Of a stretch of 64,000 nucleotides of DNA, positions 54,607-63,544 are shown piece after piece. Source of the DNA: Falsibacillus pallidus (GTDB taxonomy: Bacteria > Bacillota > Bacilli > Bacillales > DSM-25281); the NCBI RefSeq assembly GCF_003350505.1, contig NZ_QQAY01000008.1, forward strand, positions 62,001 to 126,000. Reading direction: 5' to 3'. The position numbers and the translations under genes are program-made. Within the stretch, counting starts at the first letter, position 1; the number at the start of each line of letters is the position of its first letter. A model generated the notes under the pieces. It was not told where the DNA came from and did no database searches. It saw only the letters and a program-made list of their open reading frames with translations.

Positions 54607-54843
54607 TTAGAATACTTGTTCTACTTCCACAACTCCTGGAACTTCTTCCAGCAATGCACGTTCAATACCTGCTTTTAATGTAATGGTAGAACTAGGGCAG
54701 CTTCCGCATGCACCCAATAAACGAAGTTTTACGATTCCTTCATCCACGTCGACCAGTTCACAGTCACCGCCGTCGCGCAATAAGAATGGACGCAATTTAT
54801 CTAGTACTTCTTGGACTTGTTCCTTCATCATTTCTTCAGACAT
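54607..54843 (-). CDS. yutI: NifU-like Fe-S carrier YutI (Nfu)
   Basis: A 78-residue Nfu domain with the cluster-binding C-x2-C in L-G-A-C-G-S-C-P-S near residue 45. Nfu proteins carry 4Fe-4S clusters from the Suf scaffold to targets such as aconitase or LipA. It lacks any N-terminal extension. GAGTCGATAG before the ATG is a moderate ribosome site. Confidence 0.95.
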   Translation of the reverse strand: MSEEMMKEQVQEVLDKLRPFLLRDGGDCELVDVDEGIVKLRLLGACGSCPSSTITLKAGIERALLEEVPGVVEVEQVF

Positions 54844-54988
54844 GTCTATCGACTCCTTTCCATACTCCTATTATAATAACATGAGAGAAAAAAATCTATC
54901 CATGGATATTGTAATTGGGCTGGGAGCTTTTCACAGTTTAGAAAATTTCATTTTTTTTGTACAATAAGGATGAAAAGGAGGGGCTGGG

Positions 54989-55312
54989 ATGAGAAAAGAG
55001 GTCGAAATTCAAGTGTATGGCACAGATCAGATCTGTGCAAGCTGCGTAAATCTGCCTTCATCAAAAGAGACATATGAATGGCTGGAAGCGGCATTGGCGA
55101 GAAAGTATCCAAATCAGACTTTCATAATCCGCTATATTGATATTTTTAATCCACCTGAAGAAGAAGTGGTGAAAGCATTTGCTGCGAGGGTGATCGAGGA
55201 AGATATGTTCTATCCTGTCGTCCTTGTTGAAGGAGCCATTATCGGAGAAGGAAACCCTAAATTGAAAATGGTCTATTCGGAATTCGAGAAATACGGATAT
55301 ACGGCAGGGTAA
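54989..55312 (+). CDS. yuzD: YuzD-like protein (DUF1462) with C-x2-C
   Basis: A 107-residue thioredoxin-like protein. The motif I-C-A-S-C-V-N near residue 14 and cis-Pro-like F-Y-P-V-V-L near 75 fit a small redox fold, and the length matches DUF1462/YuzD. AAGGAGGGG precedes the ATG. It lies between yutI and yutJ, suggesting a role in thiol or Fe-S metabolism, but none is established. Confidence 0.85.
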   Translation: MRKEVEIQVYGTDQICASCVNLPSSKETYEWLEAALARKYPNQTFIIRYIDIFNPPEEEVVKAFAARVIEEDMFYPVVLVEGAIIGEGNPKLKMVYSEFEKYGYTAG

Positions 55313-55329
55313 GATTCTTTTAATAAATC

Positions 55330-55381
55330 AAAATGAAAAAGCCGAGCCTCCCTGGGATGGGGGCTCAGCTTTTTTCATTTT
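55330..55381. terminator. Bidirectional terminator between yuzD and yutJ
   Basis: GAAAAAGCCGAGCC / GGCTCAGCTTTTTC form a long stem with A-rich and T-rich flanks usable on both strands. Confidence 0.88.
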
Positions 55382-56449
55382 TCATCCATTATGGTACTTG
55401 TACATCCACAGGATGCCGGACTTCAACAGGCGGGCTACACGGCCTGTTACTCCTCGTCCATTCAATAGGCCGAATCCTTGTTTCTTTCCAAGGGATCCAA
55501 GGACGCCTTTTACTTTGATTTGCGGGAGTTCTTCTGGAAGTTCTTCGTTATTCCAGCGTTTCATCAGGACTTGTACAATCTGTTCTGCCTGGCCCTCTGC
55601 AAGCTGTGCACTCGGAGCATGAGGGAGGCTTGCACAGTCACCGACCACATATACATGATCATCGTTTGGAAGAGAGTGATATTTGGATAGGACGACTCTT
55701 CCGGATGAATCCTTTTCTACTTCCATATCACGGACAATGCCGACTGGCTGGATCCCTGCTGTCCATACAATGGCATCACACAGGATTGGGTCATCATGAT
55801 TGTAGACAATGTTCGGCTCGACTTTCGTAATGTTCGCATTGTTGACGATTTCTACACCGTGTTCTTCAAACCAGCCTTGTACATATTTGCTTAAACGTTC
55901 CGGGAAAGCAGATAAGATCACATTTCCGCGGTCGAATAGTTTAATATTCAAATCCGGACGGCTTTCGCGAAGCTCACTTGCCAGCTCAACGCCGCTAAGG
56001 CCAGCACCGACGATCCCAACAACAGACTTAGCAGGAAGATTATTCAGCGTATGGTACGTAGCTCTTGATTTTTCAATGGATTGAATGCTGTAAGTAAATT
56101 CATCAGCACCAGGCACATTATGGTACTTATCCTCACAGCCCAATCCAATGACTAAATCGTCGTAAGAGACAGCTTCATCATCTTTTAGATAAACTAATTT
56201 CTCATCCGTGGAAACCTTTGTGACTTCTCCATATTTGATGGAAAGTCTTGGATGCTCAGGGAAGGACACCCGGATATGGTGATCCGAAATGGTACCTGCA
56301 GCAAGGGCATAATATTCGGTCTTTAAACAGTGATAAGGAACTTTATCAATTAAAGTAATGGAAACATCTTCGGGCAACTGGTTTGGAAGAAGCCTGAGCA
56401 GCACTCGCATATTACCGTATCCGCCGCCAAGCAGGACTAGTTTTTTCAT
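55382..56449 (-). CDS. yutJ: NADH dehydrogenase-like flavoprotein YutJ
   Basis: A 355-residue FAD/NAD(P)H oxidoreductase of the NDH-2 group. FAD site: L-L-G-G-G-Y-G-N near residue 5. Second dinucleotide site: G-I-V-G-A-G-L-S-G-V-E near 145. Flavin C-terminal motif: V-Y-V-V-G-D-C-A near 270. Unlike main NDH-2 enzymes it is shorter and lacks a clear membrane-anchoring end, so it may not be a respiratory enzyme. ATG is preceded by GGAG. Confidence 0.88.
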   Translation of the reverse strand: MKKLVLLGGGYGNMRVLLRLLPNQLPEDVSITLIDKVPYHCLKTEYYALAAGTISDHHIRVSFPEHPRLSIKYGEVTKVSTDEKLVYLKDDEAVSYDDLVIGLGCEDKYHNVPGADEFTYSIQSIEKSRATYHTLNNLPAKSVVGIVGAGLSGVELASELRESRPDLNIKLFDRGNVILSAFPERLSKYVQGWFEEHGVEIVNNANITKVEPNIVYNHDDPILCDAIVWTAGIQPVGIVRDMEVEKDSSGRVVLSKYHSLPNDDHVYVVGDCASLPHAPSAQLAEGQAEQIVQVLMKRWNNEELPEELPQIKVKGVLGSLGKKQGFGLLNGRGVTGRVARLLKSGILWMYKYHNG

Positions 56450-56657
56450 AAATATTTCTCCTCTTTTGCTATCGACTTATGCGCTAGTATGATGGTGTTT
56501 TGCAAAGAAAGCATTTTCAATATGATGTCTAATACGCAGGAAATTGTATTTCCCTATAGTAATTTCATAAAAAGTATATCGAAATATGGGCAGATTCACA
56601 ACAGAAATAGGCAAAAATCTCGATAATCTGACATACAATTGGCTGGAGCGGGTTTCA

Positions 56658-56686
56658 TTGACGAAAGAATGGAAAAGATGTAGGAT
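56658..56686 (+). promoter_or_regulatory. Promoter of yuzB
   Basis: TTGACG (56658-56663), 17 bp, TAGGAT (56681-56686), in the 264-bp divergent gap between yutJ and yuzB. Confidence 0.65.
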
Positions 56687-56713
56687 TATCAATTAGTAGA
56701 GAGGTGATTGCTA

Positions 56714-56950
56714 GTGAAGCCTATAATTGAATTTTGCATCAGCAACTTAGCGAGCGGTGCTCAGGAAGCTTTAGAAATATTGGAGCGCGATCCTAATCTG
56801 GATATCGTTGAATACGGGTGTCTTGGGTATTGCGGGAAATGTGCTGCATCCTTTTATGCGCTAGTCAATGGCGAAGTGGTCAGTGCAGATACACCTAAGG
56901 CTTTAGTGGATGAAATCTATCAATTTTTAGAAGAAAATCCGATGTTTTAA
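56714..56950 (+). CDS. yuzB: YuzB-like protein (DUF1450), cysteine-rich
   Basis: A 78-residue protein with C-I-S-N near residue 9 and G-C-L-G-Y-C-G-K-C near 33. The C-x3-C-x2-C pattern resembles thioredoxin-like ferredoxin proteins and could hold a cluster or metal. GTG 56714 follows GAGAGGTGAT by five bases; the TTG at 56708 overlaps that site. Function unknown. Confidence 0.88.
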   Translation: MKPIIEFCISNLASGAQEALEILERDPNLDIVEYGCLGYCGKCAASFYALVNGEVVSADTPKALVDEIYQFLEENPMF

Positions 56951-56953
56951 TAT

Positions 56954-56990
56954 AAAAGGGGAGTCCGCTTAGCCGGGCTCCCCTTTCTTT
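56954..56990 (+). terminator. Terminator after yuzB
   Basis: AAAGGGGAG / CTCCCCTTT stem, with T-rich end; also close to the DUF2225 stop on the other strand. Confidence 0.85.
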
Positions 56991-56998
56991 ATGCAAAT

Positions 56999-57691
56999 CT
57001 ATAGTGCCGTCTTCATGGTTTCACGCATTTCCTGCCATCGTTCCCTGGCCATATCGACGACTTTCCGATCCATGGTGCTTTGCTGTTTCTCGATGATTTT
57101 CGAGAAGTATAAAACGGCTGCATCACGGTTGCCCAATCTTCGTTGAAGTTCAGCAATCATATATAAAATGCGGACTTCGGACATTTGCGTCCCGGAAAAA
57201 TCATCATTGGAGTACGATTCCGAATATTCAAGAGCAGACAGCTTCATAAATCTTGCTTCCTCTGCATGCATGGAGGCGAGGCGGTAAAGCCAAGCGATGC
57301 GTAAATACAACCCTGCAATTGTGACCTTTTTCTCCCGGCGGATCATTCCACAGTAAATGGCTAATTTGTAGGCATTCACTGCTTTGGCAATCGTTCGCTT
57401 CCCGCCGAAATCCTGCGGAGTCCAGTGCTTGGCCACTTTTTCTTCAAGCTCTTCCCTGATAAGGGGGACAAAAAAAGTTTGAAATTCATCGGTATAGGAG
57501 TAGCCGCATGATGGACACACATGGACGTTGTACAATAAAGGATTGACGGATTCATCATTATAAACGGGGCAAAAATCACTGTCATGACGTTCTATCTTTA
57601 TGAAGCGGGACCGAATTTTTGTCGTTTTGAAAGAATGTTTGCAAAGCGGGCATTCTAACTTCCTTTCAAAAAATGGAGTGACTTCACTCAA
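56999..57691 (-). CDS. DUF2225 family zinc-ribbon protein
   Basis: A 230-residue protein with two zinc-ribbon-like pairs, C-P-L-C near residue 14 and C-P-S-C-G-Y near 59, and a C-terminal region with helical (TPR-like) repeats such as A-Y-K-L-A-I-Y-C and A-A-V-L-Y-F-S-K. This is the DUF2225 layout. TTG 57691 has GGAGG eight bases upstream. Its neighbours (yuzB, yutM) are Fe-S-like, but its role is unknown. Confidence 0.88.
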   Translation of the reverse strand: MSEVTPFFERKLECPLCKHSFKTTKIRSRFIKIERHDSDFCPVYNDESVNPLLYNVHVCPSCGYSYTDEFQTFFVPLIREELEEKVAKHWTPQDFGGKRTIAKAVNAYKLAIYCGMIRREKKVTIAGLYLRIAWLYRLASMHAEEARFMKLSALEYSESYSNDDFSGTQMSEVRILYMIAELQRRLGNRDAAVLYFSKIIEKQQSTMDRKVVDMARERWQEMRETMKTAL

Positions 57692-57825
57692 CTGAATTTC
57701 CTCCTCCCCAGGATATATTCATCGTTCTTTTGTCTTATTAGTTGAATCTATTATACATCAAATGAGGGTAAAAAGAACTATATAGAAGGAATGATTTAGA
57801 AATGTTTTCAAAGAATACAGGATTG

Positions 57826-57854
57826 TTGAGAGTTCAAAGCATAGGGTATATACT
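57826..57854 (+). promoter_or_regulatory. Promoter of yutM
   Basis: TTGAGA (57826-57831), 17 bp, TATACT (57849-57854). Confidence 0.65.
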
Positions 57855-57887
57855 GAGAATAAAGAACTTGTTGGGAGGTGCATTCTT

Positions 57888-58256
57888 TTGGAACAAGAGC
57901 AAGTTGTCAATATTACGGAAGCAGCAGCTTTTCATATAAAAGACATGATTAAAGAAAATGAAGAAGAAGGTTCCTACATCCGGGTATCTGTCAATGGAGG
58001 AGGCTGCAGCGGCCTGTCCTATGGAATGGGATTTGATCATGAGAAAAAAGAAGGCGATATCGAACATGACTATTACGGAATAAAAGTATTGGTCAGTTCA
58101 CAAGATGCCCCGATCCTTAAAGGAACGAATATTGATTATAAACAATCCTTGATGGGCGGCGGCTTCACGATCGATAATCCAAACGCCATCGCATCCTGCG
58201 GGTGTGGATCATCTTTCAGGACGGCTAAGAATGCCGGTTCACCGGAAAATTGCTAA
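57888..58256 (+). CDS. yutM: A-type Fe-S carrier YutM (HesB/IscA family)
   Basis: A 122-residue HesB/IscA/SufA-like protein. The three conserved cysteines lie in N-G-G-G-C-S-G near residue 39 and S-C-G-C-G-S-S-F near 104-106. It is expected to carry iron or an Fe-S cluster downstream of Suf. The TTG start has GGGAGGTG about eight bases upstream. Confidence 0.95.
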   Translation: MEQEQVVNITEAAAFHIKDMIKENEEEGSYIRVSVNGGGCSGLSYGMGFDHEKKEGDIEHDYYGIKVLVSSQDAPILKGTNIDYKQSLMGGGFTIDNPNAIASCGCGSSFRTAKNAGSPENC

Positions 58257-58263
58257 TAAAATA

Positions 58264-58304
58264 AAAAACGCGTGGCTCCACTTATTGGATCCACGCGTTT
58301 TTTC
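58264..58304 (+). terminator. Terminator after yutM
   Basis: AAAACGCGTGG / CCACGCGTTTT stem with a fifteen-base loop and T tract. Confidence 0.93.
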
Positions 58305-58383
58305 GTATTCGCATTTCACATCCGGGCAAGTATCATGCATATGATATGGGTGAATGCCAATTTCATTTCAAGGGGAGAGAAGA

Positions 58384-59229
58384 ATGTTCATTCATCCATA
58401 TCAGTCAGCTGCATTTTGGGGTGAATCCCGTCTGAATTCTGCGGATGACTTAAAGCCTCAATTATATAAATGGACGAAGTTGACCTATACAAATAATGCC
58501 CAAAAGGAAGTATTTCTCATTAAGGTTGATAAGAATAATGGCACCGCTGTTTTTCTGAGTTTTCCCGAGTTAACGTTGAATCAATCCAACATTAAAGATA
58601 TCCAAAAGGCTGAAAATCTCGATTCGCCTCCTAAGGTTAAAGGGGATGGGGGCAATGGAGGAAAAGGTGAGAAAAAGGACTCTGGCGACGGTGGCGGAAA
58701 GAAAGACGGAGGACAGCAGGCAAAACCTCCTTCAATGCAAGAGCTGCAAAAAATGATTGGCCAATTTTCCGGCGGTCAGGGCCAGCAGGGCGGTCAGGCT
58801 TCCGGTGGCGCACAAGGTGCCCAGCAGGGTGGTCAAAGTGGACAGCAAGGCGGACCAATGGGACAGTTCGGCCAGATGTTTGGGGGCCAAGGCGGTCAAG
58901 CGGGCGGCATGGGTCAAGGCGGACCAATGGGACAAATCGGCCAGATGCCTGGCGGCCAAGGCGGTCTGCCTGGAGGAATGGGTCAAGGCGCGCAAGGCAG
59001 TCCATTTGGACAGTTCGGTCAAATGCCAGGGGCGCAGGGTGGAAGTCCTCAGGGCAGAATGGGCCAGGGACAAATGCCAGGGGGCTTTCCGGGTGGAGGA
59101 TCTACTGGAGGAGGCTTTGGCGGCCTTTTTGAATCCGACCGTTATGCGTTGCAGAACGGATGGAACCCAGGAGAGTTCCGGAACTTTGAATCGATGAACC
59201 AAGATCATTGTATCAGGTATAATGGATAG
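58384..59229 (+). CDS. Gly/Gln-rich repeat protein with unique N-terminal domain
   Basis: A protein of about 281 residues with no signal peptide. Residues 1-80 form an ordinary-looking domain (F-I-H-P-Y-Q-S-A-A-F-W-G near the start). Residues 85-255 are low-complexity: a Lys/Gly linker, then imperfect 23-residue units with G-G-P-M-G-Q-x-G-Q-M. A short ordered tail holds N-G-W-N-P-G-E-F and ends C-I-R-Y-N-G. AAGGGGAGAG precedes ATG 58384. I do not recognise a family; collagen- or silk-like coat or appendage material is an inference from composition. Confidence 0.8.
   Translation: MFIHPYQSAAFWGESRLNSADDLKPQLYKWTKLTYTNNAQKEVFLIKVDKNNGTAVFLSFPELTLNQSNIKDIQKAENLDSPPKVKGDGGNGGKGEKKDSGDGGGKKDGGQQAKPPSMQELQKMIGQFSGGQGQQGGQASGGAQGAQQGGQSGQQGGPMGQFGQMFGGQGGQAGGMGQGGPMGQIGQMPGGQGGLPGGMGQGAQGSPFGQFGQMPGAQGGSPQGRMGQGQMPGGFPGGGSTGGGFGGLFESDRYALQNGWNPGEFRNFESMNQDHCIRYNG
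58846..59060 (+). repeat. Tandem 69-bp coding repeat
   Basis: The 20-mer CAAGGCGGACCAATGGGACA occurs exactly at 58846 and 58915, 69 bp (23 codons) apart, with a degenerate third unit to about 59060. Confidence 0.8.
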
Positions 59230-59234
59230 AACTA

Positions 59235-59266
59235 AAAAAGGGATGGCCAATGGCCACCCTTTTTAT
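59235..59266. terminator. Terminator between the Gly-rich gene and the convergent NAD(P)-binding gene
   Basis: AAAAAGGGATGGCC / GGCCACCCTTTTT stem with a three-base loop; A/T runs on both sides allow use on both strands. Confidence 0.88.
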
Positions 59267-59904
59267 AAATTCTTCAATGCGGTGTGAATTTCTACGTCAC
59301 CGTTCAAGATCTCAAACGTTTTATAATGAAGATTTTCCATGTTTAACGATTCCACGAGGACTTTTGCGACGTTTTCACGTGAGATATCCGTATTTCGGTC
59401 TTGGATTTTTTCAGCTGCCTGGATCTTCCCTGATGCAGCGTCGTCGGTTAAAGCTCCCGGCCGGACAATGGTGTATTTCAATCCGCTTGCTTTCAGATGT
59501 TCATCGGCGCTGTGCTTTGCATGCAAGTAGTGCTGCATCCCTTCTGAACCGGCAGATGGAGTGTCTGCTCCCATGGAACTGAGCATGACGAAACGGTCGA
59601 TTCCTTTCTTTTTGGCAATATCAATCGCTTTCTTTGCCCCTTCTTCATCAACAGAAGTCGTTTTTTCAGGACCTGTCTTTGAGCCGGATCCAGCTGCAAA
59701 GATGATTGCGTTGACATCTTCAGCAGCATATTCAAAGTCCTGTTCCAAGTCTGCAACCACTGGTTTAGCTCCCAGCTGTTCCATCTCTTCTGTCTGCTCC
59801 GATTTTCGAATCATGGCTTTGACCAAATGGTTACTGCTATCCGCTAGATTTTTCACGACCATTCTGCCGGTTGTTCCGTTTGCTCCGATTACAAGTACGT
59901 TCAT
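59263..59904 (-). CDS. NAD(P)-binding atypical SDR (YhfK/NmrA-like)
   Basis: A 213-residue protein of the atypical short-chain dehydrogenase group. The cofactor motif is V-I-G-A-N-G-T-T-G near residue 5, then I-F-A-A-G-S-G near 70 and R-P-G-A-L-T near 153. The Ser-Tyr-Lys triad is not clear, as in YhfK and YwnB, which bind NADP without known activity. ATG 59904 has AGGGTGAT upstream. Confidence 0.88.
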   Translation of the reverse strand: MNVLVIGANGTTGRMVVKNLADSSNHLVKAMIRKSEQTEEMEQLGAKPVVADLEQDFEYAAEDVNAIIFAAGSGSKTGPEKTTSVDEEGAKKAIDIAKKKGIDRFVMLSSMGADTPSAGSEGMQHYLHAKHSADEHLKASGLKYTIVRPGALTDDAASGKIQAAEKIQDRNTDISRENVAKVLVESLNMENLHYKTFEILNGDVEIHTALKNL

Positions 59905-60015
59905 ATTTATCACCCTTTTCTATAAAGTCTCTATTAGTTTGTGTACCCTTTGCGATTTTAATTAAACAAGAGGATATGTACGATGAGCTAAAGCAATCGA
60001 AGGGAAAAAAAAGAC

Positions 60016-60048
60016 ATAAAAACGCCGCCAGTATACAGGCAGCGTTTA
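60016..60048 (-). terminator. Terminator of yumC
   Basis: On the minus strand AAACGCTGCC pairs with GGCGGCGTTT and is followed by a T-rich tract. Confidence 0.8.
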
Positions 60049-60057
60049 GAAAATTAT

Positions 60058-61053
60058 TTATTCAAACATAGAGGTGCTGTGCATCGGCTGAATCCTTGCT
60101 TTTGGATCCATGTACGCTTTTGCATTGTTGACGGCTGTAGGAGCCTCTCCGAATCCACAGGCAATCAGTTTTACTTTCCCATCATATGTACAGATGTCTC
60201 CTGCAGCATAAATGCCAGGGATGTTAGTTTCCATTTTGGAGTTGACTACAATGGAATTTTTTTCGATTTCAAGTCCCCAATTCTTGATTGGCCCAAGTGA
60301 GGATACAAAACCGAAGTTTACAATCAAAGAATCAAGATCAATGACGGCTTTTTCATCCCCGCGCACTTCTTCCAGAACAAGCTGTTTAATGCCTTCTTCA
60401 TCCCCGATTAACTCAGTAGGGACAAAAGGAGTCTTGACCTCTACTTTAGAGTTCTCCATATTTTCTACGCTATGTTCATGTGCTCTGAACTTATCCCGTC
60501 TATGGACGATCGTCACTTTTTCAGCTATCGGTTCCAGCATCAGGGCCCAGTCGACAGCAGAATCCCCGCCGCCGCAAATGACGACTTTTTTACCGGCGAA
60601 GGCTTGCAGATCATCAACGAAGTAATGAAGGTTTTTCCCTTCATACTTTTGGGATTCTTCGAGTTCGAGCCTGCGTGGCTGGAATGCGCCGTTCCCCGCT
60701 GTGATTATGACGGTTTTGGAGTAATGGACTTCTTTATCTGTGGTAATCTTAAACACCCCATCTGCCTGCTTTTCAAGTTCTTCAACAGACTGATCCAGGC
60801 ATACGGTCGATTCGAATTTTTTCATTTGTTCTTTTAGATTGTTGACTAATTCCTGTGCGCGGATCTTAGGGAATCCTGCCACATCATAGATATATTTTTC
60901 GGGATACAGAGCAGATAGCTGGCCACCCAGCTGTGGAAGACTTTCAATGATTTTTACGGATGCCTGTCTCATTCCCCCGTAGAACGCAGTAAACAGGCCT
61001 GTAGGACCGCCTCCGATAATCGTAATATCATATATTTTTTGATCTTCTTTCAA
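60058..61053 (-). CDS. yumC: Ferredoxin/flavodoxin-NADP reductase YumC
   Basis: A 331-residue thioredoxin-reductase-like FNR. FAD site I-I-G-G-G-P-T-G near residue 11, NADPH site V-I-C-G-G-G-D-S-A near 160, and the flavin-end motif G-D-I-C-T-Y near 280. There is no C-x2-C disulfide, which separates it from thioredoxin reductase. TTG 61053 has GGAGGG six bases upstream. It is expected to reduce ferredoxin or flavodoxin with NADPH. Confidence 0.93.
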   Translation of the reverse strand: MKEDQKIYDITIIGGGPTGLFTAFYGGMRQASVKIIESLPQLGGQLSALYPEKYIYDVAGFPKIRAQELVNNLKEQMKKFESTVCLDQSVEELEKQADGVFKITTDKEVHYSKTVIITAGNGAFQPRRLELEESQKYEGKNLHYFVDDLQAFAGKKVVICGGGDSAVDWALMLEPIAEKVTIVHRRDKFRAHEHSVENMENSKVEVKTPFVPTELIGDEEGIKQLVLEEVRGDEKAVIDLDSLIVNFGFVSSLGPIKNWGLEIEKNSIVVNSKMETNIPGIYAAGDICTYDGKVKLIACGFGEAPTAVNNAKAYMDPKARIQPMHSTSMFE

Positions 61054-61222
61054 TGAGCTCCCTCCAATTCGAACCTTCAAATTTTATTCTTATATTTTAT
61101 CATATTAAATAAAAAGAGTGGCCATGAACGCTTTTAATATTTAGAAAAATCAGTTAAAAAGACGGATTGATTTGAGTGGTTTTTCATAATATTCTTATCT
61201 TTTGTTATTTCCTATATATATC

Positions 61223-61251
61223 TTGAAAAAGAATACTAAAAAGAATAATAT
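61223..61251 (+). promoter_or_regulatory. Possible promoter of yumB
   Basis: TTGAAA (61223-61228), 17 bp, TAATAT (61246-61251), giving a leader of about 170 bases. The 61054-61425 gap is AT-rich and holds no gene. Confidence 0.45.
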
Positions 61252-61311
61252 GTAATGGAGGCATTATGTAATTATTTTATGACATTTTTCGTGCATTTTT
61301 TTATTATCATT

Positions 61312-61327
61312 CGTGAAGTGCATCACA
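61312..61327. promoter_or_regulatory. CRP/FNR- or Rex-like operator upstream of yumB
   Basis: CGTGAAGTGCATCACA is an inverted repeat GTGA-N6-TCAC. It fits the TGTGA-N6-TCACA pattern with one mismatch, and is also close to a Rex site. It lies between the promoter and the start codon. Confidence 0.45.
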
Positions 61328-61425
61328 TACTTTGGTGCGGAAAATTAAACAAATAAAATCTGGTGTGGCGGTGGATGCTAATAGCATCAATCACACAACA
61401 AATTCAAAAGGTGGAAGTGATTCAT

Positions 61426-62643
61426 TTGAAAAAGGCTAAAATTGTAGTTTTAGGTGCAGGTTACGGCGGTTTAATGACAGTTACCCGTCTACAGAAGCTT
61501 GTAGGGGTCAACGAAGCAGAAATCGTTTTGGTTAACAAGAACGATTACCATTATGAAACAACTTGGCTGCATGAAGCGTCCGCAGGAACTCTTCATCATG
61601 ACCGTGTACGCTATGATGTAAGTTCTGTCATCGACCGAAATAAAGTAGAATTCATCCAAGCGACTGTTGAAGATATCAACACTGCAGAGAAAAAAGTCAT
61701 CCTAAGCACTGGTGAAGTGGATTATGACTATCTTGTATTCGCATTGGGCGGCGAATCTGAAACTTTCGGCATCAAAGGCTTGAACGAATATGCGTTCACA
61801 ATCACAAGTGTGAACAATGCACGTCAAATCCGCGAGCATATTGAATACCAATTCGCTACGTATCAAACAGAAGAGCATAAAAAGGACGAGCGTTTGACAA
61901 TCATTGTAGGTGGAGCAGGATTCACAGGCATTGAGTTCCTTGGTGAACTTGCAAACCGCATCCCTGAGCTTTGCCATGAATACGATGTCGACTTCCAGAA
62001 AGTCCGAGTGGTATGTGTTGAAGCAGCACCAATGGTACTTCCTGGCTTCGACGAAGAACTAGTTAAATATGCTGTTGCAAAGCTTGAGAAAAAAGGCATC
62101 GAGTTCAAAATCGGAACTGCGATCAAAGAAGCAACTCCAGAAGGCATCATTGTAGCTAAAGGAGAAAACGAACCAGAAGAGATCAAAGCTGGTACAGTTG
62201 TCTGGGCAGCCGGTGTACGCGGAAGCCACATCATTGAAAAAGCAGACATCGAAAACATGCGTGCACGTGTAAAAGTACAGCCTGACCTTCGTGCTCCAGG
62301 CCATGACAACATCTTTGTCATCGGTGATTCTTCTTTGATCATCAATGAAGAAATCAACCGTCCATACCCGCCGACTGCACAAATTGCAATGCAGCAGGGT
62401 GAAGCTGTGGCTCGCAACATTAAAGCCCTTCTTCATGGAAACGAAGAATTGGAAACATTCACTCCGGATATCAAAGGTACTGTCTGCTCATTGGGTGAAG
62501 ACGATGCAATCGGAGTTGTATACGGCAAAAAGCTTATGGGAACAAAAGCTTCTTTCATGAAAAAAGTTATTGATAACCGTTCGCTTTACATGGTTGGCGG
62601 AGCTGGCCTTGTATTCAAAAAAGGTAAATTCAAATTTTTCTAA
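61426..62643 (+). CDS. yumB: Type II NADH dehydrogenase YumB
   Basis: A 405-residue NDH-2 with FAD site V-L-G-A-G-Y-G-G near residue 8, NADH site I-V-G-G-A-G-F-T-G near 162, and the flavin-end motif F-V-I-G-D-S-S near 302. The C-terminus has an amphipathic region (F-K-K-G-K-F-K-F-F) that could bind the membrane. It should pass electrons from NADH to menaquinone without pumping. TTG 61426 is preferred for its ribosome-site spacing; in-frame ATG codons upstream lack one. Confidence 0.93.
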   Translation: MKKAKIVVLGAGYGGLMTVTRLQKLVGVNEAEIVLVNKNDYHYETTWLHEASAGTLHHDRVRYDVSSVIDRNKVEFIQATVEDINTAEKKVILSTGEVDYDYLVFALGGESETFGIKGLNEYAFTITSVNNARQIREHIEYQFATYQTEEHKKDERLTIIVGGAGFTGIEFLGELANRIPELCHEYDVDFQKVRVVCVEAAPMVLPGFDEELVKYAVAKLEKKGIEFKIGTAIKEATPEGIIVAKGENEPEEIKAGTVVWAAGVRGSHIIEKADIENMRARVKVQPDLRAPGHDNIFVIGDSSLIINEEINRPYPPTAQIAMQQGEAVARNIKALLHGNEELETFTPDIKGTVCSLGEDDAIGVVYGKKLMGTKASFMKKVIDNRSLYMVGGAGLVFKKGKFKFF

Positions 62644-62660
62644 GCCGAATCGTTTATAAT

Positions 62661-62695
62661 AAAAGGCAGGACAGCAGCAGCTGTTCTGCCTTTTT
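62661..62695 (+). terminator. Terminator after yumB
   Basis: AAAGGCAG / CTGCCTTT stem with five T. Confidence 0.88.
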
Positions 62696-62719
62696 GATAT
62701 TTAGGGAGGTAGAAAATAA

Positions 62720-63205
62720 ATGGGCGATGCAAAACGGGGAAATGTCTGGCTAGGGGTCTCAGGACTGGTTGTTGATGAAAATGGCCGCTGGCTAGTCGTT
62801 AAGAAAAAGTACAGCGGACTTAAGGGGAAGTGGTCCTTTCCAGCAGGCTTTGTGAAAAACGACGAAACAGCAGATGAGGCAGTAATGAGAGAAGTTCTGG
62901 AAGAAACGGGGATAGACACAAGCCTTAATGGGTTGATTGGGCTGCGTACAGGTGTCATAAAAGGGGAAATAAGTGATAATATGCTGCTTTTTGCCCTTTC
63001 TCCACTTCATACAAATATAAAGATTCAGCACGACGAACTAATGGATGTTCAGTGGATGCACCCTGATGCTCTGCTGCAAGATCCGAATGCCTCTGTCCTT
63101 CTACATAAAATGGCCAAAGAGGCCTTAAGGGACACCAAGCAATTGACTGATGGCATCAACCCAGGGGATCAGTTCGGATATACGGCATATAAACTATTTT
63201 TGTAA
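62720..63205 (+). CDS. Nudix hydrolase
   Basis: A 161-residue Nudix enzyme that hydrolyses a nucleoside-diphosphate-linked substrate. The Nudix box G-x5-E-x7-R-E-x-x-E-E-x-G is intact at about residues 42-64 (R-E-V-L-E-E-T-G). The substrate is not predictable. AGGGAGG supports the ATG. It follows yumB and precedes yuiA. Confidence 0.9.
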   Translation: MGDAKRGNVWLGVSGLVVDENGRWLVVKKKYSGLKGKWSFPAGFVKNDETADEAVMREVLEETGIDTSLNGLIGLRTGVIKGEISDNMLLFALSPLHTNIKIQHDELMDVQWMHPDALLQDPNASVLLHKMAKEALRDTKQLTDGINPGDQFGYTAYKLFL

Positions 63206-63294
63206 TGTTCTGAAATTTTATGAAAATCGAAGAAAATGAAAAGAAACAAGTTATGTATCCGTTTACATTGGCTTATCTCACCACATTTTAAAGG

Positions 63295-63324
63295 TTGGCA
63301 AAACGAATGGAGCAATGGTATATT
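63295..63324 (+). promoter_or_regulatory. Promoter of yuiA
   Basis: TTGGCA (63295-63300), 18 bp, TATATT (63319-63324). Confidence 0.55.
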
Positions 63325-63366
63325 ATCAGAAAATTAAGACAACACATTCGAAGGAGATGAGCTTCA

Positions 63367-63498
63367 ATGAAAATGAAAATGATCGAATCCAAAGTTAAAA
63401 AATGCGACTATTGCTCTGGCAAAGGTTATTTTCAATTGGTTCTAGGCGGATCAGAAACGTGCCCATGCTGCGGGGGGACAGGAAAAAAGAATCTCTGA
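63367..63498 (+). CDS. yuiA: YuiA-like small zinc-finger protein
   Basis: A 43-residue protein with two C-x2-C-x-G-x-G units, C-D-Y-C-S-G-K-G and C-P-C-C-G-G-T-G, the same pattern as the DnaJ zinc-finger repeats. Four cysteines should bind one zinc. AAGGAGATGA precedes the ATG at 63367. It matches YuiA of B. subtilis in position beside yuiB. Function unknown. Confidence 0.85.
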   Translation: MKMKMIESKVKKCDYCSGKGYFQLVLGGSETCPCCGGTGKKNL

Positions 63499-63544
63499 CG
63501 GGATGTTAAATGACCTTTCATAAATACTCCCCATTTATAACTAC

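Noticed and set aside
58637-59250. Long antisense and alternate-frame reading frames over the Gly/Gln-rich gene
   Set aside because: They arise from the repetitive GC-rich codons of the real gene; no start signals and implausible composition.
59871-60071. A 66-codon plus-strand frame between the NAD(P)-binding gene and yumC
   Set aside because: Overlaps the start of one gene and the terminator of another; poor start context.
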